Positions 18,154 through 26,174 of a DNA stretch of 64,000 nt are shown one piece after another. Both the position numbers and the translations under genes were made by a program. Location: positions 95,543-159,542 of the forward strand of contig CAWIGR010000014.1 of assembly GCA_963835705.1 (NCBI GenBank). Direction: 5' to 3'. Below the pieces are notes generated by a model. That model did no database searches. It was not told the DNA's origin and saw nothing but the letters and a program-made list of their open reading frames with translations. How positions within the stretch are numbered: position 1 is the stretch's first letter; every line of letters begins with the position of its first letter. The stretch is from JACVRW01 sp963835705 (GTDB lineage: Bacteria > Actinomycetota > Thermoleophilia > Solirubrobacterales > Thermoleophilaceae).

Positions 18154-18159
18154 TACCAT
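18154..18159 (+). promoter_or_regulatory. candidate -10 box (TACCAT) of the two-component operon
   Basis: TACCAT ends seven bases before ATG 18167, where transcription would be expected to start, implying a leaderless mRNA. No convincing -35 hexamer is seen. The same layout recurs elsewhere in the window. Confidence 0.4.
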
Positions 18160-18166
18160 GGGTGAC

Positions 18167-18850
18167 ATGTCGGGACGCCCGCGAGTGCTCGTCGTCGAGG
18201 ACGACACCGACATCGCCGGGGTGCTGCGCCGCTCGCTCGACAAGGAGGGCTACGACGTGCGCGTGGCCGGCGACGGCGAGAGCGCGCTCGACCAGGCCGG
18301 GGTGTTCGCACCGGACGCCGTGGTGCTCGATCTCGGCCTGCCGAAGCTCGACGGCGTGGAGGTCTGCCGCCGGCTGCGGACGGACGGCGACGTGCCGATC
18401 CTCATCCTCACGGCACGCGACGCGCTCGACGCGCGCGTGGAGGGCCTGGACGCGGGCGCGGACGATTATCTCGTCAAGCCGTTCGAGCGGGAGGAGCTGC
18501 TGGCGCGCATGCGCGCCCTGCTTCGCCGCCGCCCTCCGCGCGGGAGCGCCTCCCTCGTGGTGGGCGACCTGCGCCTCAACCCCGGCACGCGCGAGGCCCA
18601 CCGCGACGAGCGCCTGCTCGAGCTCACCGCGCGCGAGTTCGAGCTGCTCGAGCACCTGATGCGAAACGAGCGCATCGTGGTGTCGCGCCAGTCGCTGCTC
18701 GACGAGGTCTGGGGCTACCACCCGTTCGCGGAGACCAACACCGTGGACGTGTTCATCTCCAACCTGCGCCGCAAGCTCGAGCAGGGCGGTGAGCCGCGCA
18801 TGCTGCACACGATTCGGGGGGCCGGCTACGTGCTGAGGGACGAGCCGTGA
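18167..18850 (+). CDS. OmpR/PhoB-family response regulator
   Basis: 227 residues from MSGRPRVL. The receiver has the acidic pocket E11-D12-D13, phospho-acceptor Asp55 (VVLDLGLPK), the Thr in LILTARD and the Lys in YLVKPF. A winged-helix DNA-binding domain follows (ELTAREFELLEHLMRN; SNLRRKLEQGGEPRMLHTI; GAGYVL). ATG 18167 is preferred over ATG 18158 or GTG 18122 because a -10 box lies seven bases upstream. The stop overlaps the kinase start (GTGA). Resembles the PrrA/MprA/TcrX group; the regulated genes are unknown. Confidence 0.92.
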   Translation: MSGRPRVLVVEDDTDIAGVLRRSLDKEGYDVRVAGDGESALDQAGVFAPDAVVLDLGLPKLDGVEVCRRLRTDGDVPILILTARDALDARVEGLDAGADDYLVKPFEREELLARMRALLRRRPPRGSASLVVGDLRLNPGTREAHRDERLLELTAREFELLEHLMRNERIVVSRQSLLDEVWGYHPFAETNTVDVFISNLRRKLEQGGEPRMLHTIRGAGYVLRDEP

Positions 18851-20313
18851 GGACGCGTCTGCCCGTGAAGCTGAAAATCGCGGTGGTGACCGCGGCGCTC
18901 ACCTTCGGGATCCTCTGCCTGTTCGCGGTCGTGATCGGCGCGGTGGCCGAGGAGCGCGTCCGGGATGCGTTCGACGACGACCTGCGGGCCACTGCCGCGG
19001 GCCTCACCGAGCGGCTCGACCCGCGGTTCGAGGACGGCGGGTTCGAGATCAACACCGAGACGCTGGGCGGGGTGACCACGGGCGGTGCGCAGGTGCGGTT
19101 GGTCAACAACGCCGGTCAGGTGCTCTATCCGCAGGATCCCAGCCTGCACCCGTTCGGCGACCCCACCAGGCAGGGCATCAGCGACGTGGGTGACCACCGC
19201 GTGATCTCACGGGCGCTCACGGTCTCCACCCGCGCTCCATCGGAGGGCTTCGACGACCCGCTCGCGCAGGAGTCCGTCGCGACGGTGATCGGCTTCGTCC
19301 AGTACGCCAAGCCGAAGAAGACGGTGTCCCGCACCGTGAACCGGATCCGCCTGTTCCTCGCCTTCGGGGTGTTCGGCGGCACACTGCTCGCCTTCATCGC
19401 CGGCCTGCACGTGGCACAGCGCGCGATGCGGCCGATCGCCGGCCTGACCCGCGCGGCGCGCGAGGTGGCCCGCACCCGGGACCCCGACATCAAGCTGCCC
19501 AAGCCCAGCGCCAACGACGAGGTCGCCGACCTCGCCCACACCTTCGAGGACATGTTGCAGGAGCTCACGGCTGCGCGAGGCGAGACCGAGGCCACGCTCG
19601 CCCGTCAGCGCGACTTCGTGGCGGACGCCTCGCACGAGCTGCGCACGCCGCTCACGAGCATTCTCGCCAACCTCGAGCTGCTGGAGTCCGAGCTGGACGG
19701 CGAGCGTCGCGAGATGGCCGAGTCCGCGCTGCGCTCGTCGCGACGCATGCGGCGGCTCGTCGGCGACCTGCTGCTGCTCGCCCGGGCCGACGCCGGACGC
19801 GAGGCGCCCTCCTTCCCGGTCGACCTGAGCGCGGTGGCGGCCGAGGCGACGGCCGAGGCCGGGGCGCTCTCGTCGGACCATCCCGTGTCGCTCGACCTGC
19901 CCGGGCCCGTCACCGTGAACGGCGTCGCTGACGACCTGCACCGGCTGGCCGGCAACCTGGTCGAGAACGCGCTCCTTCACACCCCGCCTGGCACCCCGGT
20001 CACGGTCTCGGTCCGGCCTGACGGCGATTCCGCCGTGCTGGAGGTGGCCGATCGGGGCCCGGGGGTGCCGAAGGAACTGCGCGCACGCGTCTTCGAGCGC
20101 TTCGCCAGCGGGGCCGGGGACGGCGCGGGCGGCCGGGGCAGCGGACTCGGGCTGGCCATCGTCAAGGCGGTGGCCGACGCGCACGGAGGCGGCGTCGAGC
20201 TGTCGGAGGCAGACGGCGGCGGGGCCCGCTTCGTGGTCACCCTGCCGGCGACCGACGCCGCGCCGGTGCGCTCCGATCAGGCGACTCGCGTGTTCCCCTC
20301 CCGAGAAGCCTGA
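18847..20313 (+). CDS. sensor histidine kinase
   Basis: 488 residues: transmembrane helix 1 (about 9-34), an extracytoplasmic sensor loop of roughly 130 residues, transmembrane helix 2 (168-190), HAMP (about 190-245), the H-box FVADASHELRTPLTSI with phospho-acceptor His263, the N-box GNLVENALLH, and ATP-binding G-boxes VADRGPGVP and GSGLGLAIVKAV. It would phosphorylate the regulator encoded just upstream. Start GTG 18847 overlaps the regulator stop (GTGA). The sensor loop has no recognised ligand fold. Confidence 0.93.
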   Translation: MRTRLPVKLKIAVVTAALTFGILCLFAVVIGAVAEERVRDAFDDDLRATAAGLTERLDPRFEDGGFEINTETLGGVTTGGAQVRLVNNAGQVLYPQDPSLHPFGDPTRQGISDVGDHRVISRALTVSTRAPSEGFDDPLAQESVATVIGFVQYAKPKKTVSRTVNRIRLFLAFGVFGGTLLAFIAGLHVAQRAMRPIAGLTRAAREVARTRDPDIKLPKPSANDEVADLAHTFEDMLQELTAARGETEATLARQRDFVADASHELRTPLTSILANLELLESELDGERREMAESALRSSRRMRRLVGDLLLLARADAGREAPSFPVDLSAVAAEATAEAGALSSDHPVSLDLPGPVTVNGVADDLHRLAGNLVENALLHTPPGTPVTVSVRPDGDSAVLEVADRGPGVPKELRARVFERFASGAGDGAGGRGSGLGLAIVKAVADAHGGGVELSEADGGGARFVVTLPATDAAPVRSDQATRVFPSREA

Positions 20314-20344
20314 ATCACCCCCGACTCACCCGGAGGATCCTCCT

Positions 20345-21038
20345 GTGAAGCCCAGCCTGAGCCGGCTGCCGTCGCCGGCGCTCGTGATCGCCTGCATCGC
20401 TCTGTTCGTCTCGCTCGGCGGCGTCTCCTACGGCCTGGCCACCGGCGCGATCGACAGCCGCGAGATCAAGAACAACACGATCCGCAGCAAGGACGTGCGC
20501 AACAACACGCTTCGCACCTTCGACATCCGCAACAACGAGGTGCGCGGCTTCGACGTCCGCAACAGCACGATCCAGGGCCGCGACGTGGCGTTCAACACGC
20601 TCACGGGCTCTGACGTCAGCGAGTCCTCCCTCGGGAAGGTGCCGAGCGCGACGACGGCGGATACGGCGGGCAGCGCGACGACCGCGGGCTCTGTGGGCGG
20701 GGTCAGTCATGCGGCGCTTCAACTACGCCGCGGAGGCGGGAACTGGCTTCGTCGAGGTACTGAACTTCGGCGGCCTGAGGCTGGAGGCCCAGTGCCAGGC
20801 CGGACCGAGCGTCCAGGTCCGCGCGGTCCCGGCCAATCCCGAGGCCGAGGTGGCGACGAGCTTTCCCAGTGCTCCGGTGTTCCCGCTGGTCGCGGACGCA
20901 CCCGGGGCGGGCGTGATCGCCATGGTCAACCCGGACGGCACCGCGGTGACCGTGGAGGGGCTCACGGTCGAGGACGCCAACGACGTCCAGGGCACGACCA
21001 ACGACTGCGGGTTCTTCGGGATCGCCGAAGCGGGCTAG
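20345..21038 (+). CDS. secreted protein with a short Asn-rich solenoid-like repeat (one frame break)
   Basis: An exported protein: a signal segment SPALVIACIALFVSLGG is followed by about six copies of a 9-10-residue repeat of the form (D/E)-(V/I)-(R/K)-N-N-x-(I/L/V)-R (e.g. KDVRNNTLRTF, FDIRNNEVRGF, FDVRNSTIQGR). The C-terminal part (FNYAAEAGTGFVEVLNFGGL onwards) is in another frame; the shift is near 20710 and the length leaves one extra base. GTG 20345 is preceded by GGAGG at a good distance, 31 bases after the kinase. Proteins with this repeat header are familiar in Thermoleophilia but have no assigned function. A surface or envelope role sensed by the adjacent kinase is only a guess. Confidence 0.65.
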
Positions 21039-22702
21039 ACCTCAACGACCACCGGCAGGATCATCGGCCGCCGGCGCAGGCGCTCGTACACGAACTCCGC
21101 CACGTCGTCGTGGAGGTGGTCCTGGAGCAGGTCGATCTCGCGGATCTCCTCCTCGGCCGAGTGGGCCAGGGAGCTGTCGACCGCATCGCGCAGCTCCTCC
21201 ACGAACTCGTCGGACTCGTCCACGAAGGGCACGCCGCGGAAGATGATCTCGGGCGGGACGACGGAGCGGCCGTCCTGCTCCGAGATCGTGGCGACCACGA
21301 TGAAGATGCCGTCCGCCGAGAGCATCCGGCGGTCGCGCAGGGCCACGTCCTCGATGTCGCCCACGTCGACGCCGTCGACGAAGATCATCCCGGCCTGCTC
21401 GAGCTCGCCGAAGCGGGCGCCCGAGCCGTCGATCTCGAGCGGCCGCCCGTTCTCGCCGCGGAAGATCGACTTCGGTGGGACGCCGACCGCCTGGGCCAGC
21501 TCGCTGTGCAGCCGCAGCCGCCGGTGGTCGCCGTGGATCGGCAGGACGAACCGGGGCTTGGTGAGGTTGAGCATCAGCTTGAGCTCCTCGGCGTAGGCGT
21601 GCCCCGAGGCGTGCACGGCCACGTCGCGCGGGGTGATCACGTCGGCGCCGAGGCGGTAGATGCGGTCGATCGTCTCGTTCACGGCCCGCTCGTTGCCGGG
21701 GATCGGCGTGGCCGAGAAGATGACCGTGTCGCCCGAGTGCAGCTCCACCTGCGGGTGATCGGCGTGGGCCATGCGGCGCAGCGCGGAGAGCGGCTCGCCC
21801 TGGCTGCCCGTGGAGATCACCACCAGCTTCGAGTCGGGGAAGTCCTCGATCTCCTTGGGCCCGACCAGCATCCCCTCCGGGACGTCGATGTGGCCGAGCA
21901 TGCGCCCGATGTTCACGTTCTTGCGCATGGAGCGGCCCACCAGGGAGACCCTGCGATCGAGCACGGCGGCGGCGTCCACCACCTGCTGTACACGGTGGAT
22001 GTTGGAGGCGAAGCAGGTGACCACGATGCGGCCCTCGCAGCGTGAGAAGACCTCCTGCAGCCGCGGACCGACGCTCGACTCGGACGGCGACATGCCCGCC
22101 CGGTCGGCGTTGGTGGAGTCGCCGCACAGGAGCAGCAGGCCCTCACGGCCCAGCTCGGCCAGGCGCGAGACGTCGGCCGGCACGCCGTCCACCGGCGTCT
22201 GGTCGAACTTGTAGTCACCGGTGACGAGCACGGTGCCGAGCTCGCAGGTGAGCGCCACGCCGAAGGCGTCCGGGATCGAGTGGGCCATCTTCACCATCTC
22301 GACCGAGAACGGGCCTGCGTCGAAGGTCTGGGTGGCGAGCACGTCGGTGACCGAGAGGTCCTTCAGGCGGTGCTCGTCCAGCTTCGAGCGGACCATCGCC
22401 GCCGTGAGCGGGCCGCCGTAGATCGGGGGGGTGTTGCCGAGCTCGCGCACCACGAAGGGCAGCGCCCCCACGTGGTCCTCGTGCCCGTGGGTGAGGACGA
22501 TCGCCTCGATGTCGCCGGCCCGCTCGCGCAGATAGGCGAAGTCCGGCAGCACGAGGTCGATGCCGAGCTGGTCGGGCGCCGGGAACATCAGCCCGGTGTC
22601 CACCACCACGATGCGGCCGTCGTACTCGACGACCGTCATGTTCTTGCCGATCTCGCCCAGCCCGCCGAGCGGCAGAACGCGCAGGGTGCCGCCGCGGGTC
22701 AA
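21035..22702 (-). CDS. rnj: ribonuclease J
   Basis: 555-residue metallo-beta-lactamase/beta-CASP exo- and endoribonuclease. The zinc motif is H72-x-H74-x-D76-H77 (LTHGHEDHVG). TGDYKFDQTPVDG, a CGDSTNADRAG segment, the beta-CASP FASNIHRVQQV and HASGHAYAEELKLML are all diagnostic, as is LPIHGDHRRLRLH. Start is TTG 22702, overlapping the dapA stop (TTGA), so dapA and rnj are translationally coupled. Its stop overlaps the convergent secreted-protein gene stop. Confidence 0.95.
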   Translation of the reverse strand: MTRGGTLRVLPLGGLGEIGKNMTVVEYDGRIVVVDTGLMFPAPDQLGIDLVLPDFAYLRERAGDIEAIVLTHGHEDHVGALPFVVRELGNTPPIYGGPLTAAMVRSKLDEHRLKDLSVTDVLATQTFDAGPFSVEMVKMAHSIPDAFGVALTCELGTVLVTGDYKFDQTPVDGVPADVSRLAELGREGLLLLCGDSTNADRAGMSPSESSVGPRLQEVFSRCEGRIVVTCFASNIHRVQQVVDAAAVLDRRVSLVGRSMRKNVNIGRMLGHIDVPEGMLVGPKEIEDFPDSKLVVISTGSQGEPLSALRRMAHADHPQVELHSGDTVIFSATPIPGNERAVNETIDRIYRLGADVITPRDVAVHASGHAYAEELKLMLNLTKPRFVLPIHGDHRRLRLHSELAQAVGVPPKSIFRGENGRPLEIDGSGARFGELEQAGMIFVDGVDVGDIEDVALRDRRMLSADGIFIVVATISEQDGRSVVPPEIIFRGVPFVDESDEFVEELRDAVDSSLAHSAEEEIREIDLLQDHLHDDVAEFVYERLRRRPMILPVVVEV

Positions 22703-23554
22703 GGAACGGCGGCCAGGAGCTCGTGGCGCTCGAGTGCCTCTCGGATCGCCGTGCGCTCCTCCTCTGAGGCCTCGACGAGCGGAAGGCGCAGGCCGCCCAC
22801 GTCGTGGCCGGCGAGTTGGAGCGCGGTCTTGATCGGGATCGGGTTGGTGGTCACGGTGAGGGCCCGGTAGAGGTCGCGCAGGCCGTCCTCGATCTCGTGG
22901 CGGTGCTCGGGCTCGTCGACGATGCGGCGCATCTCACGGCCGACCAGGTGCGAGGCGACGAGGATCCCTCCGGTGCCGCCCATGTCCATCACGCGCGCGA
23001 GGACGTCGTCGTTGCCGGCCAGCAGGTCGAGGCCCGTCGATGGGCTGCATGTCCTCGTAGCGAGCCTGCTTCAGGGCGGCCACGTTCTCGATCTCGGCGA
23101 GCTCCGCGAGGAGGTCGTTGGGGATGTCCGTGGCGGTTCGGCTGGGGATGTTGTAGACGACCACGGGGCGATCGGTGGCGGCGGCGACGGTCTCGAAGTG
23201 GGCCTTGATGCCACGGCGGTTGGGCCGGTTGTAGTAGGGCGTGACGACCAGCATGGCGTCCACGCCGATCTCCGTGGCCCGCTCGGTCAGCTCGACGCTG
23301 TGGCGGGTGTCGTAGGTGCCGCTGCCGGCGACGATCGTGACGTCGTCCGGGGTCTCCGCGACGCCGAGCTCCCACAGGCGGAACTTCTCCTCGTCGGTGA
23401 GGGTGGGCGACTCGCCGGTGCTGCCGGCCAGGACGAGGCCGTCGGAGCCGTTGTCGAGCAGGTGCTGCATGAGCCGCACCGCGGCGTCCTCGTCGAGCCG
23501 CCCATCCCGGCCGAACGGGGTGACCATCGCTGTGAGGATGCCGCCGATGCGCAT
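22699..23554 (-). CDS. dapA: 4-hydroxy-tetrahydrodipicolinate synthase (one frame break)
   Basis: Condenses pyruvate and aspartate semialdehyde, the first step of the diaminopimelate/lysine branch; dapB is in the window at 26171. The TIM-barrel motifs are GSTGESPTL, catalytic Tyr134 in VVVYNIPSRT and Schiff-base Lys162 in VAALKQA. The end of the barrel (MDMGGTGGILVASHLVG onwards) is in another frame; the indel lies near 23035 and the length leaves one extra base, suggesting a sequence error. Start ATG 23554, 24 bases after the small Pro-rich gene. Confidence 0.92.
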
Positions 23555-23577
23555 TCGGTTGCGATCGAAGCGGGGGG

Positions 23578-23883
23578 TCACTGCTGGAGCGGCTTGAAGG
23601 GATCGGGCGACGCGTTGGCCTGCCCGCCGCCGTCCGAGGGCGGAGGCGGCTGGCTGACCTCGGGTGGGTCCGGAGCTGCCGGAGCGGCCGGCTCCGCCGG
23701 CGGCGGTGGCGCGGCTCCCGCGGGCGGCGCTTCCTGGACCGGCCTCCCGTGCTCGTCGTAGCGGACCCCGGGCTCGCCCGGCTGCGACTGGGGCGACGCG
23801 CTCTCGTTGAAGTTCTTCTGCGTTTCGTCGAGCTTCTGCTGAGCCTGCTCGGCGAGCTGCTTGGCCTTGTCCAGGAAGCCCAT
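23578..23883 (-). CDS. small Pro/Ala-rich protein, function unknown
   Basis: 101 residues. The first 30 residues form a charged amphipathic helix (GFLDKAKQLAEQAQQKLDET); the rest is a low-complexity Pro/Ala/Gln tail with a short V-R-Y-D-E-H-G-R-P motif. There is no signal peptide. ATG 23883 is preceded by GGAGGAG. Short helix-plus-disordered-tail proteins of this kind are frequent in Actinobacteria and have no assigned role. It precedes dapA. Confidence 0.65.
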   Translation of the reverse strand: MGFLDKAKQLAEQAQQKLDETQKNFNESASPQSQPGEPGVRYDEHGRPVQEAPPAGAAPPPPAEPAAPAAPDPPEVSQPPPPSDGGGQANASPDPFKPLQQ

Positions 23884-24053
23884 CGGTTCTCCTCCGCCTC
23901 GCCGCGCGCACCCGGCGCGCGCGCATGCTGTCGTGCGTCAGCAGCGTACCGCGTGGGGTGGGCGAAACGCCGCCGGCCGGGCCCGCGCTGCACCGGCCGC
24001 TGCAGAACTGTCCCGCAACACCCGCTGCAAATGAGAGAATTCCCGGTCTAGCG

Positions 24054-24467
24054 ATGGCGACGGAACGCGACTACAGCCACCGGACGGCGATTCAGAAGCT
24101 CGGGGTGGGGCCGGACCAGCGCGTGGAGGTGTCCGGCGACGTGGGATCGGGCCTGCGCCGCGACGTGAAGGACGCCCTCGGTCGCGGCCTCGTCAAGTCT
24201 GGTCAGCTGGACGGCGCGATCGTCCTGGTGGAGTCCGAGGACGAGGCCAAGCAGGCCCTGGTCCACTACCGCCCGCGGCTCCGCGACACCGGCTACCTCT
24301 GGATCATCACGCGAAAGCGGGGACACGAGGGCTACCTCAACCAGATGGCGCTCGTGCCCCACGCCAAGAAGCTCGGCCTGATCGACAACAAGACCTGCTC
24401 GATCGACGACGAGCGCTCGGGGATCCGCTTCGTGGTCCCGCGCGCGCTGCGAAAGACGGCGGCCTGA
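24054..24467 (+). CDS. DUF3052 family protein
   Basis: 137-residue soluble protein, typical of Actinobacteria (DUF3052). Recognisable features are YSHRTAIQKLGVGPDQRVEV at the start, a central acidic LDGAIVLVESEDEAKQALVH, DTGYLWIITRKRGHEGYLNQ and the end GLIDNKTCSIDDERSGIRFV with VPRALR. The biochemical role is unknown. ATG 24054 lacks a good ribosome-binding site. A 170-base divergent region separates it from the small Pro-rich gene. Confidence 0.85.
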   Translation: MATERDYSHRTAIQKLGVGPDQRVEVSGDVGSGLRRDVKDALGRGLVKSGQLDGAIVLVESEDEAKQALVHYRPRLRDTGYLWIITRKRGHEGYLNQMALVPHAKKLGLIDNKTCSIDDERSGIRFVVPRALRKTAA

Positions 24468-24470
24468 GCC

Positions 24471-24521
24471 GAGTGTGGGCCCTCAGGGCCACCGTATGGG
24501 TGGCGAAAAGGGCCCACACTC
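24471..24521. terminator. long perfect inverted repeat after the DUF3052 gene
   Basis: GAGTGTGGGCCCT (24471-24483) is perfectly complementary to AGGGCCCACACTC (24509-24521); inside is a second hairpin, GCCACC/GGTGGC. It starts four bases after the DUF3052 stop. No T-run follows on the plus strand, so it may be a non-classical terminator or a cruciform-forming protein site. Confidence 0.55.
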
Positions 24522-24530
24522 ATCCAGGGC

Positions 24531-24536
24531 TACCAT
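24531..24536 (+). promoter_or_regulatory. candidate -10 box (TACCAT) before the DUF1707-FHA gene
   Basis: TACCAT followed by six bases and then ATC 24543, which is in the DUF1707-FHA frame. The spacing matches other leaderless candidates in this window. Confidence 0.35.
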
Positions 24537-24542
24537 CCGGGG

Positions 24543-25103
24543 ATCGCACCGGACGCCTCGACCCCCCTCCCTCTCCGCCCATCTGCGGCGGATCGTGAAC
24601 AGATAGCGCGTGCGCTGCGCGAAGGATCTGCGGACGGGCGCCTCTCCCTCGACACCTTCTCAGAGCGCATCGAGCGGGTCTTCGGCGCTCGCACCGACCA
24701 GGAGCTCGATCAGCTGGTCGCCGACCTGCGTCCGCCCGGGCCGCTTCGCCGCGCGCTCATGCGCGCGATCGCGTGGTGGTCGACACTCGACCGCGACCTC
24801 CGCGTCGCGTGGCAGCGACCGCACGTCCCCGTCCTGGGCCTCCCCGAGGCGGACGGCGCCGTCATCCTCGGCCGCTCGCGGGACTGCGGCTGCGTGCTGG
24901 CCGAGCCGAGCGTCTCGCGCCGCCACGCCGAGCTTCGGCGTGACGGCGAGCGCTGGCTCCTGCGCGACCTCGGCTCCCGAAACGGCACACGCGTGAACGG
25001 CGTGCGCCTGCTTGACGAGGCCGAGGTCGGCCCGGGCGATCGGGTCAGCTTCGGCGACGCCCGCTTCAGGCTGGACGAGGCGCCACGAATCGCAGCGTCG
25101 TGA
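24543..25103 (+). CDS. DUF1707-FHA domain protein
   Basis: About 186 residues. An N-terminal DUF1707 (SHOCT-like) module reads ADREQIARALREGSADGRLS, then FSERIERVFGARTDQELDQL. A C-terminal forkhead-associated (FHA) phosphothreonine-binding domain reads GRSRDCGCVLAEPSVSRRHA, with core residues GR, S-x-x-H and the LGSRNGTRVNG loop. It should read signals from Ser/Thr kinases. No ATG, GTG or TTG exists in frame before the DUF1707 domain; ATC 24543 fits a leaderless start. Alternatives are a base error or an unseen indel. Its 3' end overlaps the convergent VKOR gene by 38 bases. Confidence 0.8.
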   Translation: MAPDASTPLPLRPSAADREQIARALREGSADGRLSLDTFSERIERVFGARTDQELDQLVADLRPPGPLRRALMRAIAWWSTLDRDLRVAWQRPHVPVLGLPEADGAVILGRSRDCGCVLAEPSVSRRHAELRRDGERWLLRDLGSRNGTRVNGVRLLDEAEVGPGDRVSFGDARFRLDEAPRIAAS

Positions 25104-25482
25104 CCACCGCCAGCGCGGTCATGATCACCGCGCTCGCCACGCACCACTGGCAGATCGCGTCGATCTCGAACAGCTCGACGTAGGTGAGCCAGGCGCTGAA
25201 GCCGAAGCCGGCGAGCGCCAGCACCGCGCCCGCGAAGCGGCCCGCGTCACCGGGGATCGCGAGCGACGCCAGGATCGCGCCGTAGCCGATCAGCCCGAGC
25301 AGCGCGACGGGCACGCCGGCAAGCTCGGCGTAGTCCGAGGTCTGCACGCGCTCGCAGCCCCCGGAGCCGCCCGCGCAGATCGGCTCGAGGTCCGCGTAGT
25401 GGACCCACGTCAGGTACCCCGCGATCGCCAGTCCAGCCAGCGCCAGCACCGCGGCCGCGACGCGCAGCCGGCGCTCGCTCAT
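25066..25482 (-). CDS. vitamin K epoxide reductase (VKOR) family protein
   Basis: 138-residue membrane quinone reductase that reoxidises DsbA-type thiol oxidases. It has four hydrophobic helices, loop cysteines C36 and C43, and the active-site C111-x-x-C114 (ICQWC). Start ATG 25482 overlaps the stop of the DsbA-like gene (ATGA), so the pair is coupled. In Actinobacteria VKOR replaces DsbB; the adjacent thioredoxin-fold protein is the natural partner. Confidence 0.9.
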   Translation of the reverse strand: MSERRLRVAAAVLALAGLAIAGYLTWVHYADLEPICAGGSGGCERVQTSDYAELAGVPVALLGLIGYGAILASLAIPGDAGRFAGAVLALAGFGFSAWLTYVELFEIDAICQWCVASAVIMTALAVVTTLRFVAPRPA

Positions 25483-26174
25483 CCGTCTCCGAGCGCCTCC
25501 TCGAGCCCCTCGATCTCGACCGGCTCGGGCTCCCCGCCGCCCCTCGCGAGGTAGAACGACGGCGTCCCGTCCACCTTGAGCCCGCGGCCGAGCCGCTCGG
25601 CCTGGCGGCTCAGCGCCTCGGCATCGGGGTTGCCGAAGTCCTGCGCGAGCTGGTCTGTGTCCAGGCCGGGTGTCTGCCGCGCCAGCTGCTCGAGGAAGGC
25701 GTTCGTCGCATAGCCGGAGTTCTCGGGCCCCTGGTTGCCGAAGAAGAGGTCGGTGAACTCCCACATGCGGTTCTGCAGCGCGGCGGCGTGCGCCACCTGC
25801 CTGCCCCGCTCCGAGTCCGGCCCGAGGAAGGCCAGCAGCCGCAGCTCGAGGCGCACTCGCCCAGGCCGCACGTAGTCCTCGACCACCTGGGGCAGCTGCC
25901 CGGTGGCGAACTCGGCGCAGAACGGGCACTGGAGGTCGGCGAACTCGATCAGCGTCGCAGGGGCGTCCGGGTCGCCCAGGCTCACGCCCTCCTGCGGAAT
26001 GCCCTCGAGCAGCGAGGCCTCGCCGCCACCCTCCGACTGCGCCGGGGCGGGTGCCGGCGCCGAAGCCTCTTCGTCGTCCGCCCCGCCCTGGCTGATCGCG
26101 ATCGCCACGGCCACGATCACCGCCGCCAGCACGGCCGCGCTCCCCAGCAGCCAGAGCCGGCGCTCGCGGCTCAC
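25479..26174 (-). CDS. membrane-anchored DsbA-like thiol oxidoreductase
   Basis: 231 residues: an N-terminal anchor helix (7-29), an Ala/Pro linker and a DsbA-type thioredoxin fold (Thioredoxin_4) with the C83-P-F-C86 active site in FADLQCPFCAEF. A cis-Pro loop is present (KVDGTPSFYL). Expected to introduce disulfides into exported proteins and be reoxidised by the VKOR encoded next. Start GTG 26174 overlaps the dapB stop (GTGA). Confidence 0.9.
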   Translation of the reverse strand: MSRERRLWLLGSAAVLAAVIVAVAIAISQGGADDEEASAPAPAPAQSEGGGEASLLEGIPQEGVSLGDPDAPATLIEFADLQCPFCAEFATGQLPQVVEDYVRPGRVRLELRLLAFLGPDSERGRQVAHAAALQNRMWEFTDLFFGNQGPENSGYATNAFLEQLARQTPGLDTDQLAQDFGNPDAEALSRQAERLGRGLKVDGTPSFYLARGGGEPEPVEIEGLEEALGDG

